Position numbers and translations under genes: made by a program
Part shown: positions 6,169 to 12,989 of the stretch, piece after piece
Numbering within the stretch: position 1 is the first letter of the stretch
Layout of the letters: each line of letters starts with the position of its first letter
Assembly (NCBI GenBank): GCA_900752445.1
Contig: CAADVN010000048.1
Location: 1-18,046, forward strand
Source: an uncultured Oscillospiraceae bacterium
GTDB lineage: Bacteria > Bacillota > Clostridia > Oscillospirales > Oscillospiraceae
Direction: 5' to 3'
Length of the DNA: 18,046 bases
The notes under the pieces: model-generated
What the model was told of the DNA's origin: nothing
Databases searched by the model: none
Seen by the model: the letters and a program-made list of their open reading frames with translations, nothing else

Positions 6169-7209
6169 ATGACAAAAAGACGGGACCGGCTGCTGAGCGG
6201 GCCGAGGACGATAGTCCTGCTGGCTATAGTGCTCATAGCCTGCACGCTGCTGTCCTTCCTGTTCGGGCGCTATCCCGTGCCCTTCAGGGAGCTGTGCGGC
6301 ATACTGTGGAGCAAGTTCCTCTCGATATTCGGCGCGGGCACGGACAAGTTCTGGACGGACGCCATGGAGGCTGCGGTCTGGAACGTGCGGCTGCCGAGGG
6401 TGCTGATGAGTGTGCTCGTGGGCGCCTGCCTTTCGGCGGCGGGCGCGGCGTACCAGGGTGTGTTTCAGAACCCGATGGCGGCGCCGGACGTGCTGGGCGC
6501 TTCGGCGGGCGCGGGCTTCGGCGCGGCGCTGGCCATCTACGTGGGCTTTTCGAGCATGTACATCACCTTCGCCGCCTTCGGCATGAGCCTTCTCACCGTC
6601 GTGCTGGTGTTCTGGATAAGCAGGCACGCCAAGGGTGAGAGGACGCTGGGCCTCGTGCTGGCGGGCATCATGGTGAGCTCGCTCTTCCAGGCGGGCACAT
6701 CCTTCATAAAGCTCGCCGCCGACCCGACGAACAAGCTGCCGGAGATCACCTACTGGCTCATGGGCAGCCTCTCGGGCATGGCCTGGGAGGACCTCGGCTT
6801 CGTCATCTGGCCCATGCTCATCGGGCTCGTGCCGCTCTTCTGCCTGCGCTGGCGGCTGAACGTGCTCGCTATGGGCGACGACGAGGCAAGGGCCATGGGC
6901 GTGGATGCGGGCAGGCTGCGCATCTGGCTCATAGTGGCCGCAACGCTCGTGACGGCGGCCTCCGTCTCCGTTTCGGGCATGATAGGCTGGGTGGGCCTCG
7001 TCATACCGCACATGGTGCGGCGCATCTGCGGCTCGGACTACCGCTGGCTCATGCCCTGCTGCATGCTCGGCGGCGGCACGTTTTTGCTCATCGTCGACAA
7101 CATCTCGAGGAATATCTCGACCTCGGGCATACCGATAGGCATACTCACGGCCTTCGTCGGCGCGCCCTTCTTCCTCCTGCTCATAACGGGAAGGGGTGAG
7201 CGGCTGTGA
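6169..7209 (+). CDS. FecCD-family ABC transporter permease
   Basis: 346 residues, about nine or ten hydrophobic segments. It has family landmarks: VRLPRVLMSVLVGACLSAAGAAYQGVFQNPMAAPDVLGASAGAGFGA, cited here only by its opening VRLPRVL and the NPMAAPDVLG block; later GWVGLVIPHMVRR and a C-terminal TSGIPIGILTAFVGAPFF. These identify a type II importer permease for iron chelates, cobalamin, heme or molybdate. It would form a homodimer with two copies of the ATPase encoded next. It starts 1 nt after the DUF364 stop and overlaps the ATPase gene by 4 nt (GTGA). The cargo cannot be read from the permease; the setting in a molybdenum enzyme locus favours molybdate or tungstate, as in the Haemophilus MolBCA system, but this is inference. 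Confidence 0.92.
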   Translation: MTKRRDRLLSGPRTIVLLAIVLIACTLLSFLFGRYPVPFRELCGILWSKFLSIFGAGTDKFWTDAMEAAVWNVRLPRVLMSVLVGACLSAAGAAYQGVFQNPMAAPDVLGASAGAGFGAALAIYVGFSSMYITFAAFGMSLLTVVLVFWISRHAKGERTLGLVLAGIMVSSLFQAGTSFIKLAADPTNKLPEITYWLMGSLSGMAWEDLGFVIWPMLIGLVPLFCLRWRLNVLAMGDDEARAMGVDAGRLRIWLIVAATLVTAASVSVSGMIGWVGLVIPHMVRRICGSDYRWLMPCCMLGGGTFLLIVDNISRNISTSGIPIGILTAFVGAPFFLLLITGRGERL

Positions 7210-7991
7210 GCGTCGAAGTGAAAAGCCTGCGCTTTTCCTATGGCGAGCGCGAGGTACTGCATGACGTGAGCTTCAGCGTCGAGGCGGGCGAGTTTTTGTC
7301 CATCCTCGGGCCGAACGGCGTCGGCAAGAGCACGCTCTTCCGCTGTGTCCTGGGGCTGCTGCGCGACTACACGGGCAGCATCACGGTGGAGGGCCGGGAC
7401 GCCAGGAGCCTGAGCATACGCGAGTCGGCAAAGCTCATCGCCTACATACCCCAGAGCTCGCACCCGGCCTTCAACTACAGCGTGCGCGACATCGTGCTCA
7501 TGGGCACGACGAGCGGGCTGGGGACATTCTCCACGCCGAAGAAGGAGGATGTGCGCCGCGTGGACGAGGCGCTTGAGAAGATCGGCATACTCGAGCTTGC
7601 CGAGCGCTGCTTCCACCGCATCTCCGGCGGCGAGCGGCAGCTGGCGCTCATAGCCCGGGCGCTGGTGCAGCGCGCGCCGGTGCTCATGCTCGACGAGCCG
7701 ACGGCGAGCCTCGACTTCGGCAACCAGCTGCTGGTGCTAAACTGCGCCCGCGAGCTGGCCCGCGAGGGCTATACCGTCATCCAGACCACGCACAACCCGG
7801 AGCAGAGCTTCATGTTCTCGGACAGGATACTGGCCCTGCGCGGCGGCGAGGTGCTCACCGAGGGCCGGCCGAAGGACGTGCTGACCCCGGACATGATGCG
7901 GAGGCTCTACGGCGTCGAGGTCGAGGTGTCCAGCCTCTTTGACGACAGGGTGAGGGTGTGTACGCCCGCCTCGGTCGCAAGGGGCACATGA
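7206..7991 (+). CDS. ABC transporter ATP-binding protein (FecE/BtuD/MolC type)
   Basis: 261 residues. It powers the neighbouring permease. Seen: Walker A GPNGVGKST (about 35-43), Q-loop YIPQSS, ABC signature ISGGERQLALIARAL, Walker B VLMLDEPTASLD and the switch His in TTHNPEQS. All catalytic motifs are present, with Ile in place of Leu at the start of the signature. The start is GTG overlapping the permease stop as GTGA. The C-terminal 40 residues (KDVLTPDMMRRLYGVEVEV) are the usual end for ATPases of iron-chelate, cobalamin and molybdate importers. 43 nt separate it from the binding protein gene. Confidence 0.93.
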   Translation: MSVEVKSLRFSYGEREVLHDVSFSVEAGEFLSILGPNGVGKSTLFRCVLGLLRDYTGSITVEGRDARSLSIRESAKLIAYIPQSSHPAFNYSVRDIVLMGTTSGLGTFSTPKKEDVRRVDEALEKIGILELAERCFHRISGGERQLALIARALVQRAPVLMLDEPTASLDFGNQLLVLNCARELAREGYTVIQTTHNPEQSFMFSDRILALRGGEVLTEGRPKDVLTPDMMRRLYGVEVEVSSLFDDRVRVCTPASVARGT

Positions 7992-8034
7992 AATTGCGTT
8001 TCACAGCGTCATTATAAACAGGGAGGAGACCCAA

Positions 8035-9165
8035 ATGAAGAGAAGGATACTTGTACTGCTGCTCGCGCTCTGCCTGCTCGCCGGCCTGCTGTCCGGCTGC
8101 GGACAGGCCGGGACCCAGACTACGGAGCCGCCCGCGGAGGACACCGCGCCCGCGACGGAGCCCGCCGCCGAGGAGACGACGCCCGAGACCCGCGAGTTCA
8201 CGGACTCGACGGGCCGGACGGTGACGGTGCCCTACGAGGTGACGAAGGTTGCCATCTCGGGCCCGCTGACCCAGGTCTACGCCATACCGCTGGTGGGCGA
8301 CCTGATGGTGGGCGTGTCGAACTACATAGCCGAGGACATAGCGCTCTACCTGCCTGAGTACATCTCGACCCTGCCGGAGCTGGGCCAGCTCTACGGCGGC
8401 AAGGGCGAGATGGACCTCGAGGCCCTGCTGGCCGCCGACCCCGACGTCGTCATCGACGTGGGCGACACGAAGGACAGCATCGCCGAGGACATGGACAGCC
8501 TGACCGAGCAGACCGGCATACCCTTCGTCCACATCGACGCAACGGTCGAGACCGCGCCCGAGGCCTACAGGATGCTGGGCGAGCTGACCGGTCAGACCGA
8601 GAAGGCGGAGGAGCTGGCCACCTGGTGCGAGGAGACCTACGCCATGATGACGGACATGATGGCAAAGGTGGATGCGGACGGCGCTCGCCGCAGCCTGCTC
8701 TACTGCCTGGGCGACAAGGGCCTGAACGTCATAGCCGAGGGCAGCTACCACGCAGAGACGATAAACCTCATGGCGGACAACCTGGCCGAGCTGCCGGAGG
8801 CCGTGTCCTCGGGCCTGGGCAACGAGGTGGACCTTGAGCAGATCATGGTCTGGGACCCGGACGTCATCATCTTCGCGCCCGACACCATCTATGACACGGT
8901 CGCGGACAACAGCACCTGGCAGCAGCTGACGGCCATCAGCACGGGCAACTACTACAAGACGCCCTACGGCCCCTACGGCTGGCTCTCCAGCCCTCCGTCG
9001 GTGCAGAGGTACCTTGGCATGCTCTGGCTGGGCGCCCTGCTCTACCCGGACTACTGCGAGTATGACCTGCAGACCGAGGTCACTGAGTACTACGAGCTCT
9101 TCTACCAGTGCGAGCTGACGCAGGAGATGTACGACGACCTCATGGCCGGCGCCCTGCCCGGATAA
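8035..9165 (+). CDS. Periplasmic-binding-type substrate lipoprotein of the ABC importer
   Basis: 376 residues. A lipoprotein signal (MKRR, hydrophobic core, LLSGC with Cys22) is followed by a Thr/Glu/Pro-rich linker to about residue 57, then a TroA/BtuF-type binding fold starting TDSTGRTVTVPYEVTKVAISG. The DLEALLAADPDVVI and EQIMVWDPDVIIF segments are hallmarks of this fold's two lobes. It is anchored outside the membrane and delivers substrate to the permease encoded upstream. The ATG has a strong AGGGAGGAG ribosome binding site. It is the last gene before a clear terminator. The start of the mature domain resembles iron-chelate and molybdate binders equally, so the ligand is open. Confidence 0.92.
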   Translation: MKRRILVLLLALCLLAGLLSGCGQAGTQTTEPPAEDTAPATEPAAEETTPETREFTDSTGRTVTVPYEVTKVAISGPLTQVYAIPLVGDLMVGVSNYIAEDIALYLPEYISTLPELGQLYGGKGEMDLEALLAADPDVVIDVGDTKDSIAEDMDSLTEQTGIPFVHIDATVETAPEAYRMLGELTGQTEKAEELATWCEETYAMMTDMMAKVDADGARRSLLYCLGDKGLNVIAEGSYHAETINLMADNLAELPEAVSSGLGNEVDLEQIMVWDPDVIIFAPDTIYDTVADNSTWQQLTAISTGNYYKTPYGPYGWLSSPPSVQRYLGMLWLGALLYPDYCEYDLQTEVTEYYELFYQCELTQEMYDDLMAGALPG

Positions 9166-9182
9166 GGCGCCGCAGACGCGAA

Positions 9183-9215
9183 CATGCCCCGCCGTTTGAG
9201 CGGGGCATGGTTTTT
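9183..9215 (+). terminator. Intrinsic terminator of the ABC importer operon
   Basis: Perfect 10-bp stem CATGCCCCGC (9183-9192) and GCGGGGCATG (9200-9209) with a 7-nt loop, followed by GTTTTT. It lies between convergent genes and the T-run is on the rightward side. Confidence 0.88.
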
Positions 9216-9223
9216 GCCGTCTG

Positions 9224-9904
9224 TCATTTTTCGAGGAGGAAGCCGCCGTCGAGCATGGATATGTACTCGTTGCCCGACACGATGATGTGGTCGAGCAGGC
9301 TGATGTTCAGCAGCCTGAGCTGCTTTGCAATGCTCGCCGTGGTCACCTCGTCCTCACGTGAGGGCAGCAGGCAGCCGCCGATATGGTTGTGCGCGAGGAC
9401 CACGCTTGCCGCGTGCTTTGAGACGGCGTAGTGCATGAGGGCGTCTGTGTTCACGGCGGATATCTGCGGCAGGCCGCTGCTTATCCTGTGCTGGCCGAGT
9501 ATGTTGCCGCCGCTGTCCAGGCAGACGGCATAGACGACCTCCTTCTGCTCGTACATGAACAGGGGCACCATGTACCTCGCCGCGCTGATGGAGTTCGTTA
9601 TCTTTGTGCCCGAGTGCTTTTCCCGCATGTAGCGGCGGCAGATCTGAGGTATCATATTCAGGAACATCGCCGTCTCCCGGCCCACGCCCGGCACCTGCAT
9701 CAGATCCTCCGGCGTGGCGTCGAAGACGATGTCGAGCCTGCCGAACTCGCTTAGGAGCGCTTCGGCAAGCTTCCGCGTGTCCCGCCTCGGCAGGCAGTAG
9801 AACAGCATGTATTCCAGCAGCACAGTGTCGCTGAAGTGCTGCTCTCCAAGCCTCATCAACTCCGCCCTGAGGCGTTCCCTGTGCCCGGCATGCTCGTATG
9901 CCAT
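9224..9904 (-). CDS. radC: RadC-like JAB-domain protein
   Basis: 226 residues, the usual length for RadC. The N-terminal part holds helix-hairpin-helix features (LMQVPGVGRETAMFL, about 64-78). The JAB/MPN core near 180-200 reads AHNHIGGCLLPSREDEVTT, keeping the His-x-His-x7-Ser-x2-Asp zinc pattern. The Pro-Ser-Gly after the second His, usual in RadC, is IGG here. The Glu usually found 17 residues before the first His is replaced by Ala with an Asp next to it, so the active site may be altered. RadC was once linked to DNA repair, but its role is unsettled. The ATG at 9904 follows AAAGGGG. It starts 37 nt after the GntR-type regulator stop and is probably cotranscribed with it. Confidence 0.88.
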   Translation of the reverse strand: MAYEHAGHRERLRAELMRLGEQHFSDTVLLEYMLFYCLPRRDTRKLAEALLSEFGRLDIVFDATPEDLMQVPGVGRETAMFLNMIPQICRRYMREKHSGTKITNSISAARYMVPLFMYEQKEVVYAVCLDSGGNILGQHRISSGLPQISAVNTDALMHYAVSKHAASVVLAHNHIGGCLLPSREDEVTTASIAKQLRLLNISLLDHIIVSGNEYISMLDGGFLLEK

Positions 9905-9941
9905 TGCCCAAGACCCCTTTCCGAAGTGTCATCCGGGGCTG

Positions 9942-10649
9942 TCACAGCCCCACGTTTTCGAGGTAGTGCTCAAAGAGGGCGTTCATGTAGTTTGCCGCGT
10001 CCTCGCCCCTGCCCTCGTCTATCAGTTCGATTATGTGCATGCCCTGCTCGTAGAGCGCCTTCTCGCCCCAGAACCTCGCCGAGGATTCCCAGAGCACGCT
10101 GCCCACGCCCCTGAAGGCGTTCATAATGAGCGGGAAGAGCTGGTTGCCCGAGAGCGTGCAGATCTTGTAGTGGAACTTCGCCAGGGCCGCAGCCACCGCC
10201 TCGGTGCCCGGCGAGCGCAGGCTCTCCGCCTCGAACTGGGCCATCATCGTGCGCAGTTCCTCCATGTCCTTGGCTGTGTGGCTCCGCCCCAGCCTGATGA
10301 GCGCGCCGCCCTCTATGGCGCTGCGCAGCTCGACTATCGAGACCACCATCTGCTTGTCGAGCTTGCCGCCGTTATACCGCAATATGGCGTTGAGTGTCTC
10401 GAGATTCCCGGTCTCCGCAAAGTCCGCCACCACTGTGCCGCGCCTCGGCGTGACCTCCAGAAAGCCCATCCGGGCCAGGTCCTCTAGCCCCAGATGTACG
10501 ATGGTCTTGCTTATCTTCATCTGCTCGGCCAGGTCCCGCTCCGACGGCAGCTTGTCCCCCGGCTTGAGAGTGCCGGAGAAGATGAGCCCCTCTATCCGCT
10601 CTATGAACAGCTCCTTTATAGTCGGTGCCACTATCTGTCCGAATTCCAT
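9942..10649 (-). CDS. GntR-family (FadR/FCD type) transcriptional regulator
   Basis: 235 residues. The N-terminal winged helix (about 10-75) has the GntR signature: IEGLIFSGTLKPGDKLPSERDLAEQM, given here by its SGTLKPGDKLPSERDLAE block, then VTPRRGTVV in the wing. The C-terminal all-helical FCD domain (about 95-230) has the ELRSAIEGGALIRLG segment with the usual Arg and helix pattern for an acid or sugar-acid ligand. FCD regulators are dimeric repressors relieved by small carboxylate ligands. The ATG at 10649 has GGAGGT upstream. A FadR-like operator overlies the predicted start of transcription, so it probably represses itself. The gene it regulates elsewhere is not in the window apart from the RadC-like gene behind it. 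Confidence 0.92.
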   Translation of the reverse strand: MEFGQIVAPTIKELFIERIEGLIFSGTLKPGDKLPSERDLAEQMKISKTIVHLGLEDLARMGFLEVTPRRGTVVADFAETGNLETLNAILRYNGGKLDKQMVVSIVELRSAIEGGALIRLGRSHTAKDMEELRTMMAQFEAESLRSPGTEAVAAALAKFHYKICTLSGNQLFPLIMNAFRGVGSVLWESSARFWGEKALYEQGMHIIELIDEGRGEDAANYMNALFEHYLENVGL

Positions 10650-10671
10650 GGTCTATGCCACCTCCGGCTGT

Positions 10672-10686
10672 ACTGGTCTAACCAAT
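10672..10686. promoter_or_regulatory. FadR-like operator of the GntR regulator
   Basis: TGGT-CTA-ACCA (10674-10684), with flanks ACTGG and CCAAT, matches the T-GGT-N3-ACC-A pattern bound by FadR-type regulators. It overlies the predicted transcription start, the place for autorepression. An 8-bp palindrome CAATATTG (10683-10690) abuts it. Confidence 0.65.
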
Positions 10687-10692
10687 ATTGAT

Positions 10693-10721
10693 ATGATACC
10701 ACAACGTCCTGCCCGGGGCAA
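10693..10721 (-). promoter_or_regulatory. Predicted sigma-A promoter of the GntR regulator
   Basis: On the minus strand TTGCCC (10721-10716), 17-nt spacer, TATCAT (10698-10693). The transcription start is predicted near 10686, leaving a 37-nt leader with a ribosome binding site. Confidence 0.65.
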
Positions 10722-10731
10722 GGCCGGGTTT

Positions 10732-10773
10732 TAAAAAAGGACACGCGGCAAAGCGTTCATTCTGCCGCGTGTC
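10732..10773 (-). terminator. Leftward intrinsic terminator of the 10.8-11.0 kb transcript
   Basis: Perfect 12-bp stem GGACACGCGGCA with TGCCGCGTGTCC around a 12-nt loop; on the minus strand it is followed by TTTTTT. It stands upstream of the GntR promoter and would end a leftward transcript that carries no gene. Confidence 0.85.
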
Positions 10774-10998
10774 CTCTTTCTGTGGAATGTCACGGGGCCG
10801 GCCGGCTCCTCCTTCGACGTGGGAAGCGGCGCGCTGTCAGGATCCCCGCAAAAGACCCACGCGCACCGGCGTCTCCGGGCTCGCCGCTCCGGCGGGCGTT
10901 CTCCCGCTCACTCCAAGCCGCGGCCCGTCCTTGCCCGCGGGCAGGCCGCATATTAACTGACAGTTCGATCCTCGGGTGAGGTCAAATCATCACCCATT
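10736..10998 (-). ncRNA. Candidate structured non-coding RNA, about 265 nt
   Basis: This 440-nt gene-free stretch has a near-consensus leftward promoter at one end and an intrinsic terminator at the other, with no credible reading frame between. Structure seen in order along the RNA: a 5' hairpin GGGTGA/TCACCC (10990-10995 with 10974-10979); a long-range pair CTGTCAG/CTGACAG (10957-10963 with 10834-10840); inside it GCGGCC/GGCCGC (10944-10949 with 10920-10925) around the palindrome GCCCGCGGGC, and CGCCG/CGGCG (10882-10894); and a hairpin CGTGGG/CCCACG plus GCGG/CCGC (10818-10861) whose apical loop holds one arm of the long-range pair, so the two folds compete or form a pseudoknot. Size and layout would suit a 6S-like or trans-acting RNA, but I recognise no family. 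A rightward transcript ending at 11047 is less likely as no good promoter was seen. Confidence 0.45.
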
Positions 10999-11004
10999 GA
11001 TAAA

Positions 11005-11033
11005 AATATATCATAAAGGCCCCGTGTTTTCAA
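11005..11033 (-). promoter_or_regulatory. Predicted strong sigma-A promoter of the candidate RNA
   Basis: On the minus strand TTGAAA (11033-11028), 17-nt spacer, TATATT (11010-11005), in an AT-rich pocket. The -35 box lies within the loop and inner stem of the terminator behind the AI-2E gene. Transcription would start near 10998. Confidence 0.6.
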
Positions 11034-11047
11034 GGAAAACGGGGCCT
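11016..11047. terminator. Hairpin terminator behind the AI-2E gene
   Basis: AAGGCCCCGT and ACGGGGCCTT form a stem around a loop that can itself pair (GTTTTC/GAAAAC). It lies about 40 nt beyond the AI-2E stop codon. The T-run is clearer on the rightward side (TTTTCCGATTTTT) than the leftward side, so it may work both ways. Confidence 0.7.
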
Positions 11048-11089
11048 TTTCCGATTTTTGTCGATGTGCACAGAAGTTTTGGTCAGACC

Positions 11090-12244
11090 TTATACCAGCG
11101 GGCTCTCGGCCTCACGCCTGCGCCGGAGCCGGGCCTCCACGGCCTCGCGCAGCAGCGTGTAGAGCACAGCGCAGACCGGCACGCCCATGACGGCGCCGAG
11201 GACGCCCGCGATATTGCCGCCGACTATGACCGCGCAGAACACGGCGATGCCGGGAAGGCCCACGGACTTGCCCACGATGCGCGGGTAGATGAAAGCCCCG
11301 TCCACCTGCTGGATGGCCAGCACCATGACGACGAAAAGCAGCGCCTTTATGGGGCTGATGATGAGGATGAGCAGCGCGCCGATGACCTCGCCGATGAAGG
11401 AGCCGACCATGGGCACGAGCGAGGTCACACCAATGACCACGGAGATGACCTCCGGGTAGGGGAAGCGGAAAAGGCGCATGCAGATGTAGCAGAGAATGCC
11501 CAAAATGCAGGAGTCGGCCAGCTGCCCGGCCACGAAGTTCGAGAAGGTCTCGGAGGCCATGGAGGCTATGCGGCCTATGCCCGAGGCGAGCCTGTTCGGC
11601 AGGAAGGCCTCGATGCAGCGGCGCGTGAAGCGGCCTATCCGCTCCTTCTGCGCGAGCACGTAGACAGCCACGACCAGGCCCAGGAAGGTGTTCATCACCG
11701 TGCTCACGGCGGCGGTGCCGACGTCTGTGGCCGTGTTTATGACGTTGCCCTCCTTGAGATAGGTGGTGAGGTCCTCGAAGACCTGCTCCCAATTGATGGT
11801 GAACTCCTTGAGCGCCTGGATCTCGATGTTGAAGCGAGCGAGGAACTCGTTTATCCAGTTGACGACGGAGCTGATATACTCCGGCAGCCTGGCTGCGACC
11901 TCCGTGACGGTCCGGGTGAGCTGAGGCAGCACGATGGCGATGAGGATGACTATTATGCCCAGGGTCACGACCAGCGCGCAGACCAGGGAGACGGCCCGCC
12001 TGAGCCGCCGCACGAGCGGACGCCTGTCCTCCGACATGCCGTAGAGCAGCCGGTCCTCGAAAAGCTTCAGCGGCACATTCAGCACGAAGGCCATGGCGAG
12101 GCCCGTTATGACGACGCCGAAGACGTTCCACACGGTCCGCACCGCGCCGTAGACCGAGGCGAGGTTCTGCGCAGCCGTATAGAGCACGACGGCAAAGGTG
12201 ATTATGAGCAGGATGATACGCACGTTCTTTTTACTGAACTCCAA
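11090..12244 (-). CDS. AI-2E family transporter (PerM/TqsA type)
   Basis: 384 residues from the preferred start. A polytopic membrane protein with about eight hydrophobic segments: two near the N-terminus (IILLIITFAVVLYTAA, VFGVVITGLAMAFVLNVPL), one around VCALVVTLGIIVILIAIVLPQL, a soluble middle part, then a C-terminal block with VTSLVPMVGSFIGEVIGALLIL, quoted by its PMVGSFIG core, and YPRIVGKSVGLPGIAVF. Members export small molecules such as AI-2 or ions; the cargo here is unknown. The frame opens with GTG at 12262, but that lies at the predicted transcription start and lacks a ribosome binding site. TTG at 12244 has AAGGGGG 7-8 nt upstream and gives the common family opening LEFSKKN. It stands alone between two terminators. 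Confidence 0.9.
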   Translation of the reverse strand: MEFSKKNVRIILLIITFAVVLYTAAQNLASVYGAVRTVWNVFGVVITGLAMAFVLNVPLKLFEDRLLYGMSEDRRPLVRRLRRAVSLVCALVVTLGIIVILIAIVLPQLTRTVTEVAARLPEYISSVVNWINEFLARFNIEIQALKEFTINWEQVFEDLTTYLKEGNVINTATDVGTAAVSTVMNTFLGLVVAVYVLAQKERIGRFTRRCIEAFLPNRLASGIGRIASMASETFSNFVAGQLADSCILGILCYICMRLFRFPYPEVISVVIGVTSLVPMVGSFIGEVIGALLILIISPIKALLFVVMVLAIQQVDGAFIYPRIVGKSVGLPGIAVFCAVIVGGNIAGVLGAVMGVPVCAVLYTLLREAVEARLRRRREAESPLV

Positions 12245-12275
12245 GCTCGGTCCCCCTTCCACTCAGATCATAACC

Positions 12276-12304
12276 ATAATACACAAAAAAACCCGCCTCG
12301 GCAA
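12276..12304 (-). promoter_or_regulatory. Predicted sigma-A promoter of the AI-2E gene
   Basis: On the minus strand TTGCCG (12304-12299), 17-nt spacer, TATTAT (12281-12276). The -35 box is part of the terminator stem of the upstream redox operon. Transcription would start near 12269. Confidence 0.55.
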
Positions 12305-12328
12305 CAACAAAAAGCTGCACGGGGCGGG
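12285..12328 (-). terminator. Intrinsic terminator of the redox operon
   Basis: Interrupted stem CCCGCC (12328-12323) with GGCGGG (12297-12292), extended inward by CG/CG and GCAGC/GTTGC, then seven T on the minus strand (12291-12285). It begins just after the stop of the Crp/Fnr gene. Confidence 0.8.
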
Positions 12329-12332
12329 CAGA

Positions 12333-12989
12333 TCATTTTGCGAGCTCAGAGAGCCCGCGCCGGTTTTCGATATTGACGGTGCCGCGCGAGAGCGAGACAA
12401 GGCCCTCGGCCTGGAAATAGCGCAGCATCCGCGTGACGACCTCGCGGGCCGTACCCAGGTGTGCGGCTATACGCTCGTGCGTGATGGCGAGTCTGTCCGA
12501 GCCCTCCAGCGCGGCCTCGTCGAGCAGAAAGCCCGCGAGCCGCCGGTCAAAGCTCTGCCAGAGCACCTGTTCCACCAGCCACATGACCTCGGAAAAGCGC
12601 GTGGCCATGAGCTCGTTCGTGTAATTTGCCAGCGCCGCGCTCTGCTCCATGACGGCGCGGTAGGCCTCCGGCGCGATGACGATGAACTCCGAGTCCCGCT
12701 CGGCCTCTATCGAGACGTCGAACTGCAGGCTCCGCACCATGCAGGAGGCGGAGAACAGGCATATATCGCGCTCAAAGAGCCGGTAGAGTGTGATCTCCCT
12801 GCCCGACTCAGAGAGCATGAAGGCCCGCAGCCGGCCCGAGCGCAGGGCCAGCAGCCCCACGCAGTCCGTCTGCGCCGAGTGCACGAGCTCGCCCGCCGGG
12901 AGCCGTCTTAAGCTGGAAGCGGACTCGAGCCGTCGTTTCTGTTCTTCCGTCAGCTTGTCCCAGACCGGGAAAAAGCTCTCAAGCTCCAT
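12333..12989 (-). CDS. Crp/Fnr-family transcriptional regulator
   Basis: 218 residues. The cyclic-nucleotide-binding-like beta barrel covers about 15-115 (PAGELVHSA, LRSGRLRAFMLSESGREITLYRL, cited by its GREITLYRL end). The dimer helix follows, then the HTH near 168-200 (ITHERIAAHLGTAREVVTRML). The N-terminal four-Cys cluster of FNR is missing. Three cysteines are present: Cys43, Cys77 and Cys83, the last two in DICLFSASCM, so any redox sensing would be by thiols or a bound ligand, not an FNR-type cluster. The cAMP-binding Arg-Ser pair of CRP is not evident. The ATG lies inside the end of the polyferredoxin gene (11-nt overlap), tying it to the redox operon, which it may control. Confidence 0.92.
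   Translation of the reverse strand: MELESFFPVWDKLTEEQKRRLESASSLRRLPAGELVHSAQTDCVGLLALRSGRLRAFMLSESGREITLYRLFERDICLFSASCMVRSLQFDVSIEAERDSEFIVIAPEAYRAVMEQSAALANYTNELMATRFSEVMWLVEQVLWQSFDRRLAGFLLDEAALEGSDRLAITHERIAAHLGTAREVVTRMLRYFQAEGLVSLSRGTVNIENRRGLSELAK

Noticed and set aside
10782..10979. Short rightward open frames in the gene-free stretch
   Set aside because: No ribosome binding site, Arg/Pro-rich random composition, and they overlap in different frames; high GC explains them.
10957..10980. tRNA-like T-loop sequence CAGTTCGATCC
   Set aside because: The flanking bases do not form a T-stem and there is no acceptor stem, anticodon arm or D-arm.
10736..10998. SRP RNA, RNase P RNA or tmRNA as identity of the candidate RNA
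   Set aside because: The conserved SRP apical motif (GGAAGG with its flanks), RNase P core and tmRNA ends were not found on either strand.
12245..12262. GTG at 12262 as start of the AI-2E gene
   Set aside because: It lacks a ribosome binding site and nearly coincides with the predicted transcription start; TTG at 12244 is better placed.
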